Shown in pieces: positions 25,776 through 34,472 of a stretch of 64,000 nucleotides of DNA. The notes beneath the pieces are model-generated. The model did not search any database. It saw only the letters and a list, made by a program, of their open reading frames with translations, and was not told the DNA's origin. A program made the translations under genes and the position numbers. Each line of letters begins with the position of its first letter. Positions within the stretch are counted from its first letter, which is position 1. This DNA comes from VAZQ01 sp963725065 (lineage in GTDB: Bacteria; Pseudomonadota; Alphaproteobacteria; Rhizobiales; Xanthobacteraceae), in assembly GCA_963725065.1 (NCBI GenBank), contig CAVRXD010000053.1, positions 248,001-312,000 on the forward strand, in the 5' to 3' direction.

Positions 25776-27359
25776 TCAGCGTCCCGTCTTGGCGAGCGAG
25801 TGCACCCAGCCCACCATGCGCGATTGCGCGTTCGCGATGTCCTTCTTGCTGAAGAAGTCCTCGGGCTTGACCCGGTCGACGGGATAGACCGGGCGCAGGA
25901 AGTCGCTTTCGTAGCCGAACGGCACCGTGGCATCGATGCCCATGCCGCCCTCGAAATTGGTGTTCGAGGCGGTCCACTGCTTCTCGCCCGCGGTCATGCG
26001 CTCGGCCGGCATGAAGGTCTGGCCGCGGCCGCCCGGGATCGGGTTGAGGATGTCGGCGCGCGGGTTCACCCGCGTGGTCAGGCACCACATCACGTCATCC
26101 ATGGAATAGGGATCGACGTCCTCGCTCACCGCGATCACCAGCCGCATGCCCTGCGAGCAGGAGAGCGCCGCGCCCATGAAGTTGCGCTGCCAACCTTCGT
26201 CGAGCTGGTGGCGCTTCTTCACCTGGATGATGCAGCCGCCCCAGTCGGTCATGCAGTACGGGATCACCACGTTCTGCACGATGCCGGGCTGCAGCCGGTC
26301 GCACAGCTCGTAGATCGCGGCCTCGCGCACGGTGGTGTCGATGTTGTGGTCGTCGAGGGTGTGGACCCCGAGCGCGAAGATGATCGGCTTGGTCTTGGGA
26401 TCGCGCATTGTGATCCCGGTCACGTGGAAGGTCGGCGCCTTGTAGGCCTTGCCCATGTAGCCCGCCCATTCCGGATGGAAGTGGAAGCGGCCCTGGATGC
26501 CGGCGTCCTCCAACTCCTTGGTCTCGAAGCGGCGGTCGCGCGGATTGACGTAGCCTTCGAGCACGAGCTCGCAGTCCGCCAGCGCCATGGCGTTGACGGT
26601 GCGCGCCTTCACCAGCCGGATCGGGGTGCCCTGCACCGCGCCGGCAATCCCGATCTCGTCGCAGCCCATGGGCAGAATGGCGTAGTCGAAGCCGGCGCCG
26701 GCGAGCAACGTGCAGGCCGGCGGCACGCCGAAGCACATGGTGATCGGAACCGGCTCGTCCGACTTGTAGTACTTGTTCACCACCTGCCACATATGCGAGC
26801 CGGGCGAGATCTGGAACGTGCCGACATTGCCCCAGCGGAAGTTCATGCGGTTGTAGCCGAGGTCGGAGCCGCCATCGAATTCCGCGCCGGTAACGCAGCG
26901 GATGGCGGAGCCCACGGTGAGCTCGGGCTCGTAGGTGGTGTGACGGATCGGCACCACGTGCTCGTTCACGTCCTTCGGATTCTCGATGACGTGTTCCTGG
27001 CACGGCGCCTCGTCCTGCGGGATCTCGACCGGCTTGAGCGGATGGCTGAGCGCATAGGCGAGCTTCTTCACGCGCTCGGCGTCATCCTTCCAGCCGAACA
27101 TCTTGTTGATGACCTTGATGTCGCCGAACAGGTTGGTGAGCACGCGGTGATTGGGCTTGCCTTTGACATTGTTGAACAGGACCGGGCAGCCGCCATCCAT
27201 GTGCTTCTGCAATCCGGTGACTTCGAGATCAGGGTCGACCGGCTTGTCGGTCTCGATCAGGTCGCCCTGCTCGCGCAGCCATTCCAGCGTCGTGCGCAGA
27301 TCGGCTGCATGATGCTGGTTGCCGGCGACGAGCTTGTCCTTGCGCACTGCCTTCTGCAT
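25776..27359 (-). CDS. UbiD-family decarboxylase 2, with a 13-residue insertion near the active site
   Basis: A 527-residue prenyl-FMN-dependent decarboxylase only distantly related to decarboxylase 1. It has the SPGSHMWQVVNKYY block, LVLEGYVNPRDRRFE, and PEWAGYMGK where the first copy has AEWTGYY; the loop between the conserved EG and EW is 27 residues here against 14 there. VVIPYCMTDWGG and MWCLTTRVNPRADI complete the C-terminal domain. The longer loop suggests a different, perhaps larger or CoA-linked substrate. A MarR gene is transcribed divergently, which points to induction by an aromatic acid. Confidence 0.85.
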   Translation of the reverse strand: MQKAVRKDKLVAGNQHHAADLRTTLEWLREQGDLIETDKPVDPDLEVTGLQKHMDGGCPVLFNNVKGKPNHRVLTNLFGDIKVINKMFGWKDDAERVKKLAYALSHPLKPVEIPQDEAPCQEHVIENPKDVNEHVVPIRHTTYEPELTVGSAIRCVTGAEFDGGSDLGYNRMNFRWGNVGTFQISPGSHMWQVVNKYYKSDEPVPITMCFGVPPACTLLAGAGFDYAILPMGCDEIGIAGAVQGTPIRLVKARTVNAMALADCELVLEGYVNPRDRRFETKELEDAGIQGRFHFHPEWAGYMGKAYKAPTFHVTGITMRDPKTKPIIFALGVHTLDDHNIDTTVREAAIYELCDRLQPGIVQNVVIPYCMTDWGGCIIQVKKRHQLDEGWQRNFMGAALSCSQGMRLVIAVSEDVDPYSMDDVMWCLTTRVNPRADILNPIPGGRGQTFMPAERMTAGEKQWTASNTNFEGGMGIDATVPFGYESDFLRPVYPVDRVKPEDFFSKKDIANAQSRMVGWVHSLAKTGR

Positions 27360-27467
27360 GGCTGCTGAAATCTCCCTGTGGATGGGCGGCGAGCGCCCGT
27401 CGTTTGCGAAAGTGAAATCCGCTGCGAACCGCCGCGCCGGCGGTTGCCCGCGGCGCCGGGGGTTCCA

Positions 27468-27492
27468 TTACATAGATTTCTAAGTATTATGT
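27468..27492. promoter_or_regulatory. AT-rich candidate operator between ubiD-2 and marR
   Basis: TTACATAGATTTCTAAGTAT is an AT-rich island in a GC-rich divergent promoter region of 193 bases. It contains TAGATTTCTA (27473-27482), a palindrome of TAGA and TCTA around TT, and outer ACATA/TATGT arms. MarR proteins bind such short AT-rich palindromes, so this is the best place for autoregulation and control of the decarboxylase. Confidence 0.4.
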
Positions 27493-27552
27493 CCTCCAAA
27501 TCGAATTGTTGTCAACGCGCGCGGGCGTTGCAGCCTGCAAGCGAGGGACCGG

Positions 27553-28038
27553 GTGACGTCGCGCCGAAGCAGCAAGGGCCGGGAGGCGGACGTGCCGCGG
27601 GTCGAATTTCCGCTGGCGCAGAGCGCTGGCTTCCTGGTGCGCGACGCCAACCGGGCATTTCAACGGCTCTTGGAAAAGCGCATCGCCCCTTACGGCGTCG
27701 CCCGCGGCCAGTGGTACTTCCTGCGGGTGTTGTGGACCGAGGACGGATTGTCGCAGCGCGAGCTGTCGGCGCGGGTCGGCACCATGGAGCCGACCACGGT
27801 GATTGCGCTCCGCACCATGGAGAAGTCCGGGCTGATCCGCCGGGTCCGCAGCACCGACGACAAGCGCCGCTCGCATGTGTGGCTGACCCCGAAGGCGAAG
27901 CGACTGCGCGACGAGCTGCTGGTGCTCGCGCGCGGCATCACCGATGCGGCCGAGGCCGGCGTTGCCAACGACGAGCTTGCGCTGTTCCGTCGCGTGATCG
28001 CGCACATGACCGCCAATCTCGATCGGATCAAGACGTAG
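27553..28038 (+). CDS. MarR-family transcriptional regulator
   Basis: A 161-residue winged-helix protein. The dimerisation helix includes SAGFLVRDANRAFQRLL, the recognition part is LSQRELSARVGTMEPT followed by IALRTMEKSGLIRRV, and the wing has DDKRRSHVWLTPKAKRL. The size and order are typical. It faces away from the UbiD-2 gene across a 193-base gap with an AT-rich palindrome, so it most likely represses that gene and itself, released by an aromatic ligand. Confidence 0.88.
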   Translation: MTSRRSSKGREADVPRVEFPLAQSAGFLVRDANRAFQRLLEKRIAPYGVARGQWYFLRVLWTEDGLSQRELSARVGTMEPTTVIALRTMEKSGLIRRVRSTDDKRRSHVWLTPKAKRLRDELLVLARGITDAAEAGVANDELALFRRVIAHMTANLDRIKT

Positions 28039-28053
28039 GTTGGGTCGAGGAAT

Positions 28054-28138
28054 GTAGGTTGGGTCGGGTTCCTCACGAGACCCAACAATGCACCGCCTGA
28101 GAGGTGTTGGGTCTCGCAAGGGCTCGACCCAACCTACG
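28054..28138. repeat. Inverted repeat built on GTAGGTTGGGTC
   Basis: GTAGGTTGGGTCGGGTTCCT followed by ACGAGACCCAACAATGCAC faces GTGTTGGGTCTCGCAAGG and CTCGACCCAACCTAC. It could fold into a two-part hairpin directly behind the marR stop and may terminate or protect transcripts. An extra GTAGGTTGGGTCGAG copy begins at 28035, overlapping the marR stop codon. This motif is widespread in proteobacterial genomes. Confidence 0.55.
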
Positions 28139-28152
28139 GACTGCGGAACCAC

Positions 28153-29106
28153 TCACTTCCGCGGTGGGATCCTGATCAAGCCCGCGAGTTGCTCCTTGGT
28201 CAGCGGCGCAGTGGTGAATTTCAGGTTGACCGCATCGGGAACGATGAGATCGAGGCCTGTGATCTCGTCGGGAGACAACGACGACTTGGGAAAAAACTCG
28301 TCGCGAATCCGTTTCGCTCTTGCCTCCGTGACGGAGGCGAACTCAGCGTAGGTCTTCAGCGCGGCGGGATTTGAATACATCCAGTCCACGGTTTCGCGGT
28401 AGGCTTGCATGTAGCGGTCGATGGCGTCCTTGCGGCTGTCCAAGGTCTGGGTATTGCTGATCAGGAGCCTGACAGTCTGCCCCTTGAACAGCGTGTCATT
28501 GCCGGTGGCTATCTTGCGGATCTCGTTGCCATCCAGCAGGTCGAGACCGAACGGCGGCGCCGCCCAGCCCACATCGACCTGTCCGGACATGACGGCCGTG
28601 AGCGTTGCAGGAGGCCCTCCGGTCGCGGTCGCCTTGGCCGAGACCCCGTACTGCTTGATGAAGGCGGTGACGACACCGTGGGTCGAGGAGCCGTTGGTCG
28701 AGTAGGCGATGCTCTTCCCGTTGGTATCGTTCAGAGTCTTGATCGGCGAGTCGGCCTTCACGTACCAGTACAGGTCGCCGGCACCGGTGATTTCGGCCCC
28801 GATGATGCGGACCGGCGCACCTTTCGAATAGGCGCTCAGAACGCCCATGACCCCTGCCCCGACCCCGACCTCGACACTGCCGGATATGACGGCCTGCTGG
28901 GTCTCGCCGGCACCCTGGGTGTAGAGGATTTCGAGCGTGAGGCCGTGCTTCTTGAAAATGCCGGCGCGCTGGCCGATATCGGAAATCGACGTATCCCACA
29001 GTCCGCGTTGGCCGACCGCAACCTTCAGCGTGTCCTGCCCGAACGCGGGCGCGCATGCCAGCGCAAGCGCAGCGATACCGGCAAGCCGAAGCGTGGTCGT
29101 GATCAT
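28153..29106 (-). CDS. Orphan ABC transporter substrate-binding protein (SsuA/NMT1-like)
   Basis: A 317-residue periplasmic receptor: signal peptide residues 1-23 (ending APAFG), then two lobes with GLWDTSISDIGQRAGIF, LEILYTQGAGETQQAVISG and VDVGWAAPPFGLDLL. No permease or ATPase gene is adjacent; the gene lies between marR and the DpgC-like gene. It may serve a transporter encoded elsewhere for the substrate of these aromatic-acid enzymes. Confidence 0.82.
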   Translation of the reverse strand: MITTTLRLAGIAALALACAPAFGQDTLKVAVGQRGLWDTSISDIGQRAGIFKKHGLTLEILYTQGAGETQQAVISGSVEVGVGAGVMGVLSAYSKGAPVRIIGAEITGAGDLYWYVKADSPIKTLNDTNGKSIAYSTNGSSTHGVVTAFIKQYGVSAKATATGGPPATLTAVMSGQVDVGWAAPPFGLDLLDGNEIRKIATGNDTLFKGQTVRLLISNTQTLDSRKDAIDRYMQAYRETVDWMYSNPAALKTYAEFASVTEARAKRIRDEFFPKSSLSPDEITGLDLIVPDAVNLKFTTAPLTKEQLAGLIRIPPRK

Positions 29107-29200
29107 GGCGCGTTTCCCTCCTGCGGCTTCGTCGTCGAGCCTTGCGACCGGCGTAGAGCATTTTCACCGCAGCGCCAAGGCGGATGGCGCACCTGCGGCA

Positions 29201-30616
29201 TCAGGGCCTACGGCTCTGCGCGTTCCAGTAGCGCTCGAGATTGGAGATCAGCGCCGGGCTGAAGTGGCAGTAGGCCTGCTCGCGCGCATAGACCGCGAAA
29301 TAGGAGCGGAACATGTCGAACGGCTCCTGGGTGACGCGGAACGCGCGCCGGTTTCCGGCCGCGCTCACGACGCCGGAACTGGTCAACCCGTGCACCACGC
29401 GCTCGATCGCCGCGTCCATCTCGCCGGTCTCGACGATCTCATCGCAGATCAGGCGGCCCTCCGGGCTGTCGCATTCGATCCGGCGCTCGTACTGAATCGC
29501 CTGGCGCGCAATCCGGTCGCCGGTGAAGCGCGGCAGCCGCATGTTCGCCGCGCCGGGAATGATGCCCTCCTTGCGCGCGGGCAGGGTCAGGAACGCGGTG
29601 CGTTCGGCGAGCACATAGTCCATCACCAGCAAGGCCTGGCAATGGCCGCCGATGGCAAACGCTTCGACCGCGGCAATCCACGGCTTCTCGCTGGTCTGGC
29701 CGCCGAATTCGTCGGGCGGCGCGTCGTCGGGAAAAGCGAGCCCGCGATAGATCTTGTTCACGTAGCCGAGATCGCGCTGCAGATACCAGACGAACGGGAT
29801 GCGGCCATGATAGAGATGGGTGAGATTGATGCCGGCGCCGAACACGCGGCGCCCGCGGTATTTCGGATGCTCGACGACCGCGCCGCGCATGACCGCGATC
29901 TCGGTCGCCGGATCGAGCAGCGCCAGGTCGACGCAGATTTCGGCGCCGTCGAGCGAGGTCTGGTCCTCGGCGTTGAGAAAGCGCGGATTGTTCTGCGTCA
30001 CGACCGCGGCCTTGCCGACGCGCCGCACCGACGCGCCGTCAAGTTCGACCACGCCGTCGCGCACGAATTTCGGCAGCAACGCCTCGGCATCCGGCCGCGG
30101 CAACAGCATGGCATGGCAGAGATGGCGTCCGGAGCGCTCGCTGCCGAGCACCGCGGACAGGAACAGGCCCTGATCGATTTCGAGGCCACTCTTGTCGCGC
30201 TGGAGGCAGCCGTCCTCGGCGGCGATCTCCTGCGCCGTCGGCACCAGGCCGGGAACCACGCCGGCGGCGCGGATCACGAGATCCTCGACCCGCACGAAAC
30301 GTGACCGCCGCACCGTCAGCGCGTCGTAGACGGCGTCGCCGTGACGGCGAAGAAACTGCGCGCGCGCCTCCCGCGCCCGATCCTGAATGGTGCGCGCCGC
30401 GGCACCCTCGCCCTCATTGCGCCGGGGCTTGGGCGGCAACCGCCCGAGCAGGCGCGAGCCCTTCTGCCAATAGGCCGAGAATTTCCGGCGGTCGGCGGGA
30501 AAATCGGTGGTCTCGCCCGGTTCCGCCTGCAGCCAGTCGCGCACGTCCTTGGCGGGCAAGCCCGCCGTCACGAGACATTCCACCGCCACCGGATCGGTCT
30601 CGCGTGCGGGCATCAT
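29201..30616 (-). CDS. dpgC: DpgC-like cofactor-free dioxygenase of the crotonase superfamily
   Basis: A 471-residue protein. About 190 N-terminal residues are helical, followed by a crotonase core with FGAGINLTHLYHGRIPF and AVEAFAIGGHCQALLVMDYV forming the CoA oxyanion hole, then PARKEGIIPGAANMRL and a C-terminal helical end (REQAYCHFSPALI). This plan, length and motif set are those of (3,5-dihydroxyphenyl)acetyl-CoA 1,2-dioxygenase, which oxidises its acyl-CoA with O2 and no metal or cofactor to an arylglyoxylate plus CoA. No DpgA, B or D gene is present. The ATG at 30616 follows GGGAG; upstream codons lack similarity. A catabolic role on an arylacetyl-CoA is possible. Confidence 0.82.
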   Translation of the reverse strand: MMPARETDPVAVECLVTAGLPAKDVRDWLQAEPGETTDFPADRRKFSAYWQKGSRLLGRLPPKPRRNEGEGAAARTIQDRAREARAQFLRRHGDAVYDALTVRRSRFVRVEDLVIRAAGVVPGLVPTAQEIAAEDGCLQRDKSGLEIDQGLFLSAVLGSERSGRHLCHAMLLPRPDAEALLPKFVRDGVVELDGASVRRVGKAAVVTQNNPRFLNAEDQTSLDGAEICVDLALLDPATEIAVMRGAVVEHPKYRGRRVFGAGINLTHLYHGRIPFVWYLQRDLGYVNKIYRGLAFPDDAPPDEFGGQTSEKPWIAAVEAFAIGGHCQALLVMDYVLAERTAFLTLPARKEGIIPGAANMRLPRFTGDRIARQAIQYERRIECDSPEGRLICDEIVETGEMDAAIERVVHGLTSSGVVSAAGNRRAFRVTQEPFDMFRSYFAVYAREQAYCHFSPALISNLERYWNAQSRRP

Positions 30617-30765
30617 GGCGCTCCCAGGCTGCTCGAAAAGATGTTGCTCGAAACGATATTGTGACAAAAGCGCATGCAATGTGCGAGGCCGCGCGCGGCT
30701 TCGGCATTTTGACGTTCCTGTGAATGCCGCGCGGCAAGGCCGGCAGGAACGTCAAATCCGCCGCA

Positions 30766-31755
30766 TCAGGCAGCGCGCTCGAAGTATTTCCTCAGGTTGG
30801 CGCGCACGCGCGCGAGCGGCGGGACGGCGAGAGGTCCGGCAGGGCAAATTCCCGTCCGGTGAGCTTCTCATACACCTCGATATAGGTGGCCGCAGCCTGC
30901 AGGACGATCTCGGGCGGAATGTCCGGAATTGGGTCGGTGTAGGGATCGCAGCGCGCCGCCACCCACCGCCGCACGAAATCCTTGTCCAGCGTTTCCGGCG
31001 GCGTGCCCTGCGCAAATCGTTCGGGATAGCTGGCAGCCAGCCAATAGCGGCTGCTGTCGGGGGTATGGATTTCGTCGGCCAGGACGATCGCGCCATTTTC
31101 GTCGAAGCCGAATTCGTACTTGGTATCGACCAGGATCAGTCCCCGCCGGGCGGCGATCTCGCGCCCGCAGGCGAACAAGGTCATGGCCTTGTGCGCCACC
31201 TCCTCCCACTGCGCCTCGGTCAGCAGCTTGCGCGCGAGAATGTCCCGCGCGCTGAGCGGCGCATCATGCGCGCCGTGCTCCGCCTTGGTGGTGGGCGTGA
31301 TGATGGTGCGCGGAAGCTTCTGGTTGTCGCGCAGGCCCGTCCGCGAACCGGTGGCCATACATCTCGCGCTCGCCCTTTTTATACATCTGCAGGATGGAGG
31401 TGGACGTCGTGCCGGCCAGATAGTCGCGCACCACGATCTCGACCGGCATCATCGCCAGCCGCTTGCACACCAGGACGTTGGGATCCGGATACGCAATGAC
31501 GTGATTGGGGCAGAGGCCCTGCGTCGCCTCGAACCAGAAGCGCGCGGTCTGCGTCAGCACCTGTCCCTTGAGCGGAATGACCGCGAGGTTGCGGTCGAAG
31601 GCGCTGATGCGATCGGTGGCGATGAGGATGCGCGTGCCATCGGCGAGATCGTAGTTCTCGCGCACCTTCCCCCGGTAACAGCCCGGAAGCTCGGGAATCA
31701 CCGCTTCGGGAAGCGTATGGTGCGCATAGGGGGCGAGCGCTGACGGACTGATCAT
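30766..31755 (-). pseudogene. purC: Phosphoribosylaminoimidazole-succinocarboxamide synthase, split by two frameshifts
   Basis: SAICAR synthase joins CAIR and aspartate in purine synthesis. The N-terminal frame has YRGKVRENYDL, ATDRISAFDR and VEIVVRDYLAGTT. An extra C near 31334-31337 (GGCC) moves the frame to LRDNQKLPRTIITPTTK, ARRGLILVDTKYEFGF and DSSRYW. A second shift near 30823-30832 leads to PLARVRANLRKYFERAA and the stop at 30766. Repaired, the enzyme is about 329 residues and complete. As purC is needed for growth without purines, a double natural frameshift is unlikely; sequence errors are the simpler reading. Confidence 0.88.
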
Positions 31756-31984
31756 GGGGGCTGGGAACGACCGATCGGATATGACGATGCCGGCGAGTGT
31801 AGTGGGTCGCCGGTCCCGCCTCAACGCCGCTGCGCGCCGGCTGTGGAACAGGGATCGTGCGGCGCCAGCGGCCTTGCCTGATCGCGCGCACGCGACATCT
31901 CGTCAGTGACCGCGAAAAACCGCTCGCACTTTATCTCGCACTTTGCCAGATTTTCCGGTTATACGGCCCCGAGGAGCAAAACAG

Positions 31985-32398
31985 ATGAAGCCAAGCCTTC
32001 GGCCCGGGGCGTCCCGGGTCAACCGCATCACCATCGGCCGTGAGCGCACCATCGGTTTCATGGGCGAGGAGGCGCGCACCTACGGGACGCCGTCCATGAT
32101 CCTCGACATCGAACATACCTGCCGCGAACTCATCATCGAGCACGCCGATGCCGGCGAGGATTCGGTCGGCATGGAGGTCGCGGTCAAGCATCTCGCGCCC
32201 ACGCTCATGGGCATGACGGTCGAGATCACGGTGCGGGTGACGGCGGTGGATGGACGCAAGGTCTTCTTCGAAACCTCGGTCAAGGACGAGCTCGATCACG
32301 TCGGCGCCGGCACCCACACCCGGTTCGTCGTCGACAAGGCCAAGACGTTCGAGCGACTCAAGGCGAAGGCCGCGCGCTTCGCCGCATTGTCGGGGTGA
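31985..32398 (+). CDS. FlK-like hot-dog thioesterase
   Basis: A 137-residue single hot-dog domain. Thr35, Glu43 and His69 are spaced exactly as Thr42, Glu50 and His76 of the fluoroacetyl-CoA thioesterase FlK, in YGTPSMILDIEHTCREL and VAVKHLAPTLMG. The end block HVGAGTHTRFVVD is also of this group. It hydrolyses an acyl-CoA, probably not fluoroacetyl-CoA here. GAGGAGC precedes the ATG at 31985. The paaK gene begins four bases after its stop, so the two are coupled; it may clear dead-end CoA esters. Confidence 0.85.
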   Translation: MKPSLRPGASRVNRITIGRERTIGFMGEEARTYGTPSMILDIEHTCRELIIEHADAGEDSVGMEVAVKHLAPTLMGMTVEITVRVTAVDGRKVFFETSVKDELDHVGAGTHTRFVVDKAKTFERLKAKAARFAALSG

Positions 32399-32402
32399 AC
32401 GC

Positions 32403-33740
32403 ATGGCGGGCACGGTTCGCGACGACGGGACCTTCATGTTCGATCGCGCCGCCGAGACCATGGCGCGCGGCGATCTCGCGGCGCTGCAGCTTCGCCGCTT
32501 GCAGCAGACGATCGCGCGCGCCCATGCCAAGGTTCCGCATTATCGCCGCAAGCTCGACGGCGCCGGCGTGGGCCCGGACGATCTCAAGACCCTCGCCGAC
32601 ATCGCGCGCTTCCCGTTCACGGTCAAAGCGGACCTGCGCGACAATTACCCCTTCGGCCTGTTCGCGGTGCCGCGCGAGGACCTGGTGCGGCTGCACGCCT
32701 CCTCGGGAACGACCGGCAAACCGACCGTTGTCGGCTATACCCCGGCCGACCTCGCCTTGTGGGCGGACCTGATGGCCCGTTCGCTCGCCTGCATGGGCGC
32801 CAAGCCCGGCGACATCTTCCACAATGCCTTCGGATACGGACTGTTCACCGGCGGGCTTGGATTCCACTACGGCGCCGAGCGGCTCGGTCTGACCACCGTG
32901 CCGGTCTCCGGCGGCGCGACCGAGCGGCAGGTGTTGCTGATGAAGGATTTCGGCGCGCGCGTACTGGGGGCGACGCCGTCCTATGCCCTCAACATCGCCG
33001 AGGTTGCGGAAGGCATGGGGGTCGACCTGCGTGCGCTGCCGCTGCGCTATGGATGCTTTGGCGCCGAGCCCTGGAGCGACGCCATGCGCGACGATCTGCA
33101 AGCCAAATTCGGCATCAAGGCCATGGATACCTATGGCCTCTCCGAGATCATCGGGCCGGGCGTCTCCTGTGAGTGCCACATCGCGCAAAGCGGGCTGCAT
33201 CTCTGGGAGGATCACTTCTTCTGCGAGGTGATCGACCCCGAGACCACGGCGCCGGTGCCGGTCGGCGACGCCGGCGAGCTCGTGGTCACCACGCTGACCA
33301 AGGAAGCGCTGCCGATGCTGCGCTACCGCACGCGCGACATCACGCGCCTGATCGAGGAGCCGTGCGCGTGCGGGCGCACCCATCGCCGGATGATGCGCGT
33401 GACCGGGCGCAGCGACGACATGCTGATCATCCGCGGGGTCAACGTCTATCCGTCCCAGGTCGAAGCCTTCCTGGTCGGCTTCCCCGGGCTCGCCCCGCAT
33501 TATCAGCTCGTGCTCACCCGTGACGGCCCGATGGACGCCATCACGATCGAGGTGGAGCTCGCCCCCCCTGCCCCGCTCGACCAGGCCGTCGTCACCAAGA
33601 TCGCCGCCGACGTGCGCAATCACATCAAGTCGATGGTGGGCGTGACCTGCGACGTCGTCCTCAAGGCGCCGGGCGAAGTCGCGCGCTCGCAGGGCAAGGC
33701 GGTGCGCGTCAAGGATTTGCGGCAAGCGAAAAAACCATGA
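32403..33740 (+). CDS. paaK: Phenylacetate-CoA ligase
   Basis: A 445-residue adenylate-forming enzyme of the compact PaaK type. It has ASSGTTGKPTVVGYT for ATP binding at 99-113, GCFGAEPWSDAM, DTYGLSEIIGPGVS and RTRDITRLIEEPCACGRTH, where the three Cys/His positions may bind a metal, then GRSDDMLIIRGVNVYPSQVE at the domain hinge and the terminal Lys in RSQGKAVRV. It activates phenylacetate or a hydroxylated relative. The gene follows the thioesterase by four bases and overlaps idi by four. No paaA-E ring-oxygenase genes are in the window. Confidence 0.88.
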   Translation: MAGTVRDDGTFMFDRAAETMARGDLAALQLRRLQQTIARAHAKVPHYRRKLDGAGVGPDDLKTLADIARFPFTVKADLRDNYPFGLFAVPREDLVRLHASSGTTGKPTVVGYTPADLALWADLMARSLACMGAKPGDIFHNAFGYGLFTGGLGFHYGAERLGLTTVPVSGGATERQVLLMKDFGARVLGATPSYALNIAEVAEGMGVDLRALPLRYGCFGAEPWSDAMRDDLQAKFGIKAMDTYGLSEIIGPGVSCECHIAQSGLHLWEDHFFCEVIDPETTAPVPVGDAGELVVTTLTKEALPMLRYRTRDITRLIEEPCACGRTHRRMMRVTGRSDDMLIIRGVNVYPSQVEAFLVGFPGLAPHYQLVLTRDGPMDAITIEVELAPPAPLDQAVVTKIAADVRNHIKSMVGVTCDVVLKAPGEVARSQGKAVRVKDLRQAKKP

Positions 33741-34291
33741 TGTCGGAAGAGCAACTCATCCTGGTCGATGAGCGCAACCGCGCCACCGGCTCCGGGAGCA
33801 AGACAGCCATCCACCGCAAAGGCCTTCTGCATCGCGCCTTTTCGATCTTCATGGTGGACGAGCACGGGCGGATCGTGCTGCAGCAGCGCAGTCCGCAGAA
33901 GTACCACTCGGGCGGGCTTTGGGCGAATTCCTGCTGCGGCCATCCGCGCCCGGGCGAGCGGACAATGTTCGCGGCGCGCCGCCGGCTCGGCGAAGAGCTC
34001 GGCGTGACGGGCGAACTGTCGTTCGGCTTTTTCGCCCGCTACCAGGCCGAGCTCGGCAACGGCATGCATGAAAACGAGCTGGTCTACGTCTATTTCGGAC
34101 AGCTGCAGGCCGAGCCGAAGCCCGATCCTGCCGAGGTGGCCGACGTCGCGCACTGGTCGTTCGACGACATCAGCCGGCGCATCGAGCGCGAGCCGGATTC
34201 GTTTACGTTCTGGTTCAAGCACTATTTTCGAAACCACGGCCCCGAGATCGCACGGCTCGCGAAAAGGACCGCCGGTCGCTCGCCCGCGTGA
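33737..34291 (+). CDS. idi: Isopentenyl-diphosphate delta-isomerase, type I
   Basis: A 184-residue Nudix-fold enzyme that interconverts IPP and DMAPP. LLHRAFSIFM, LQQRSPQKYHSGGLW and NSCCGHPRPGE (with the catalytic Cys67) are the family signatures, RRRLGEELG is the Nudix helix, and HENELVYVYF carries the acidic residues of the second half; the Trp of VAHWSFDDI is also kept. The start overlaps the paaK stop by four bases (ATGA), so translation is coupled, though no metabolic link to PaaK is evident. Type I enzymes in this order are often tied to carotenoid or bacteriochlorophyll supply. Confidence 0.9.
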   Translation: MMSEEQLILVDERNRATGSGSKTAIHRKGLLHRAFSIFMVDEHGRIVLQQRSPQKYHSGGLWANSCCGHPRPGERTMFAARRRLGEELGVTGELSFGFFARYQAELGNGMHENELVYVYFGQLQAEPKPDPAEVADVAHWSFDDISRRIEREPDSFTFWFKHYFRNHGPEIARLAKRTAGRSPA

Positions 34292-34472
34292 CCCGCGTCC
34301 GTGGGCCGGGGATTCGGACCGGACTCCGCGTCTTGCCCTCCTCGCCTGATCCCTGGCCCCCATCCGCCTTGACAGCCTCCGGAGGCGGGATCACGTTTGG
34401 CAACGACTGCGGGAAGATCTGCCCGTTCCCGTTGGAACAAGGGCTCACCGCCGTCCATCGGGGAGGAAGACC

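Noticed and set aside
30766..31755. purC as a genuine dead gene
   Set aside because: Both frameshifts leave all conserved blocks intact and the enzyme is normally essential, so a sequence error is more likely; the full span is annotated with that caveat.
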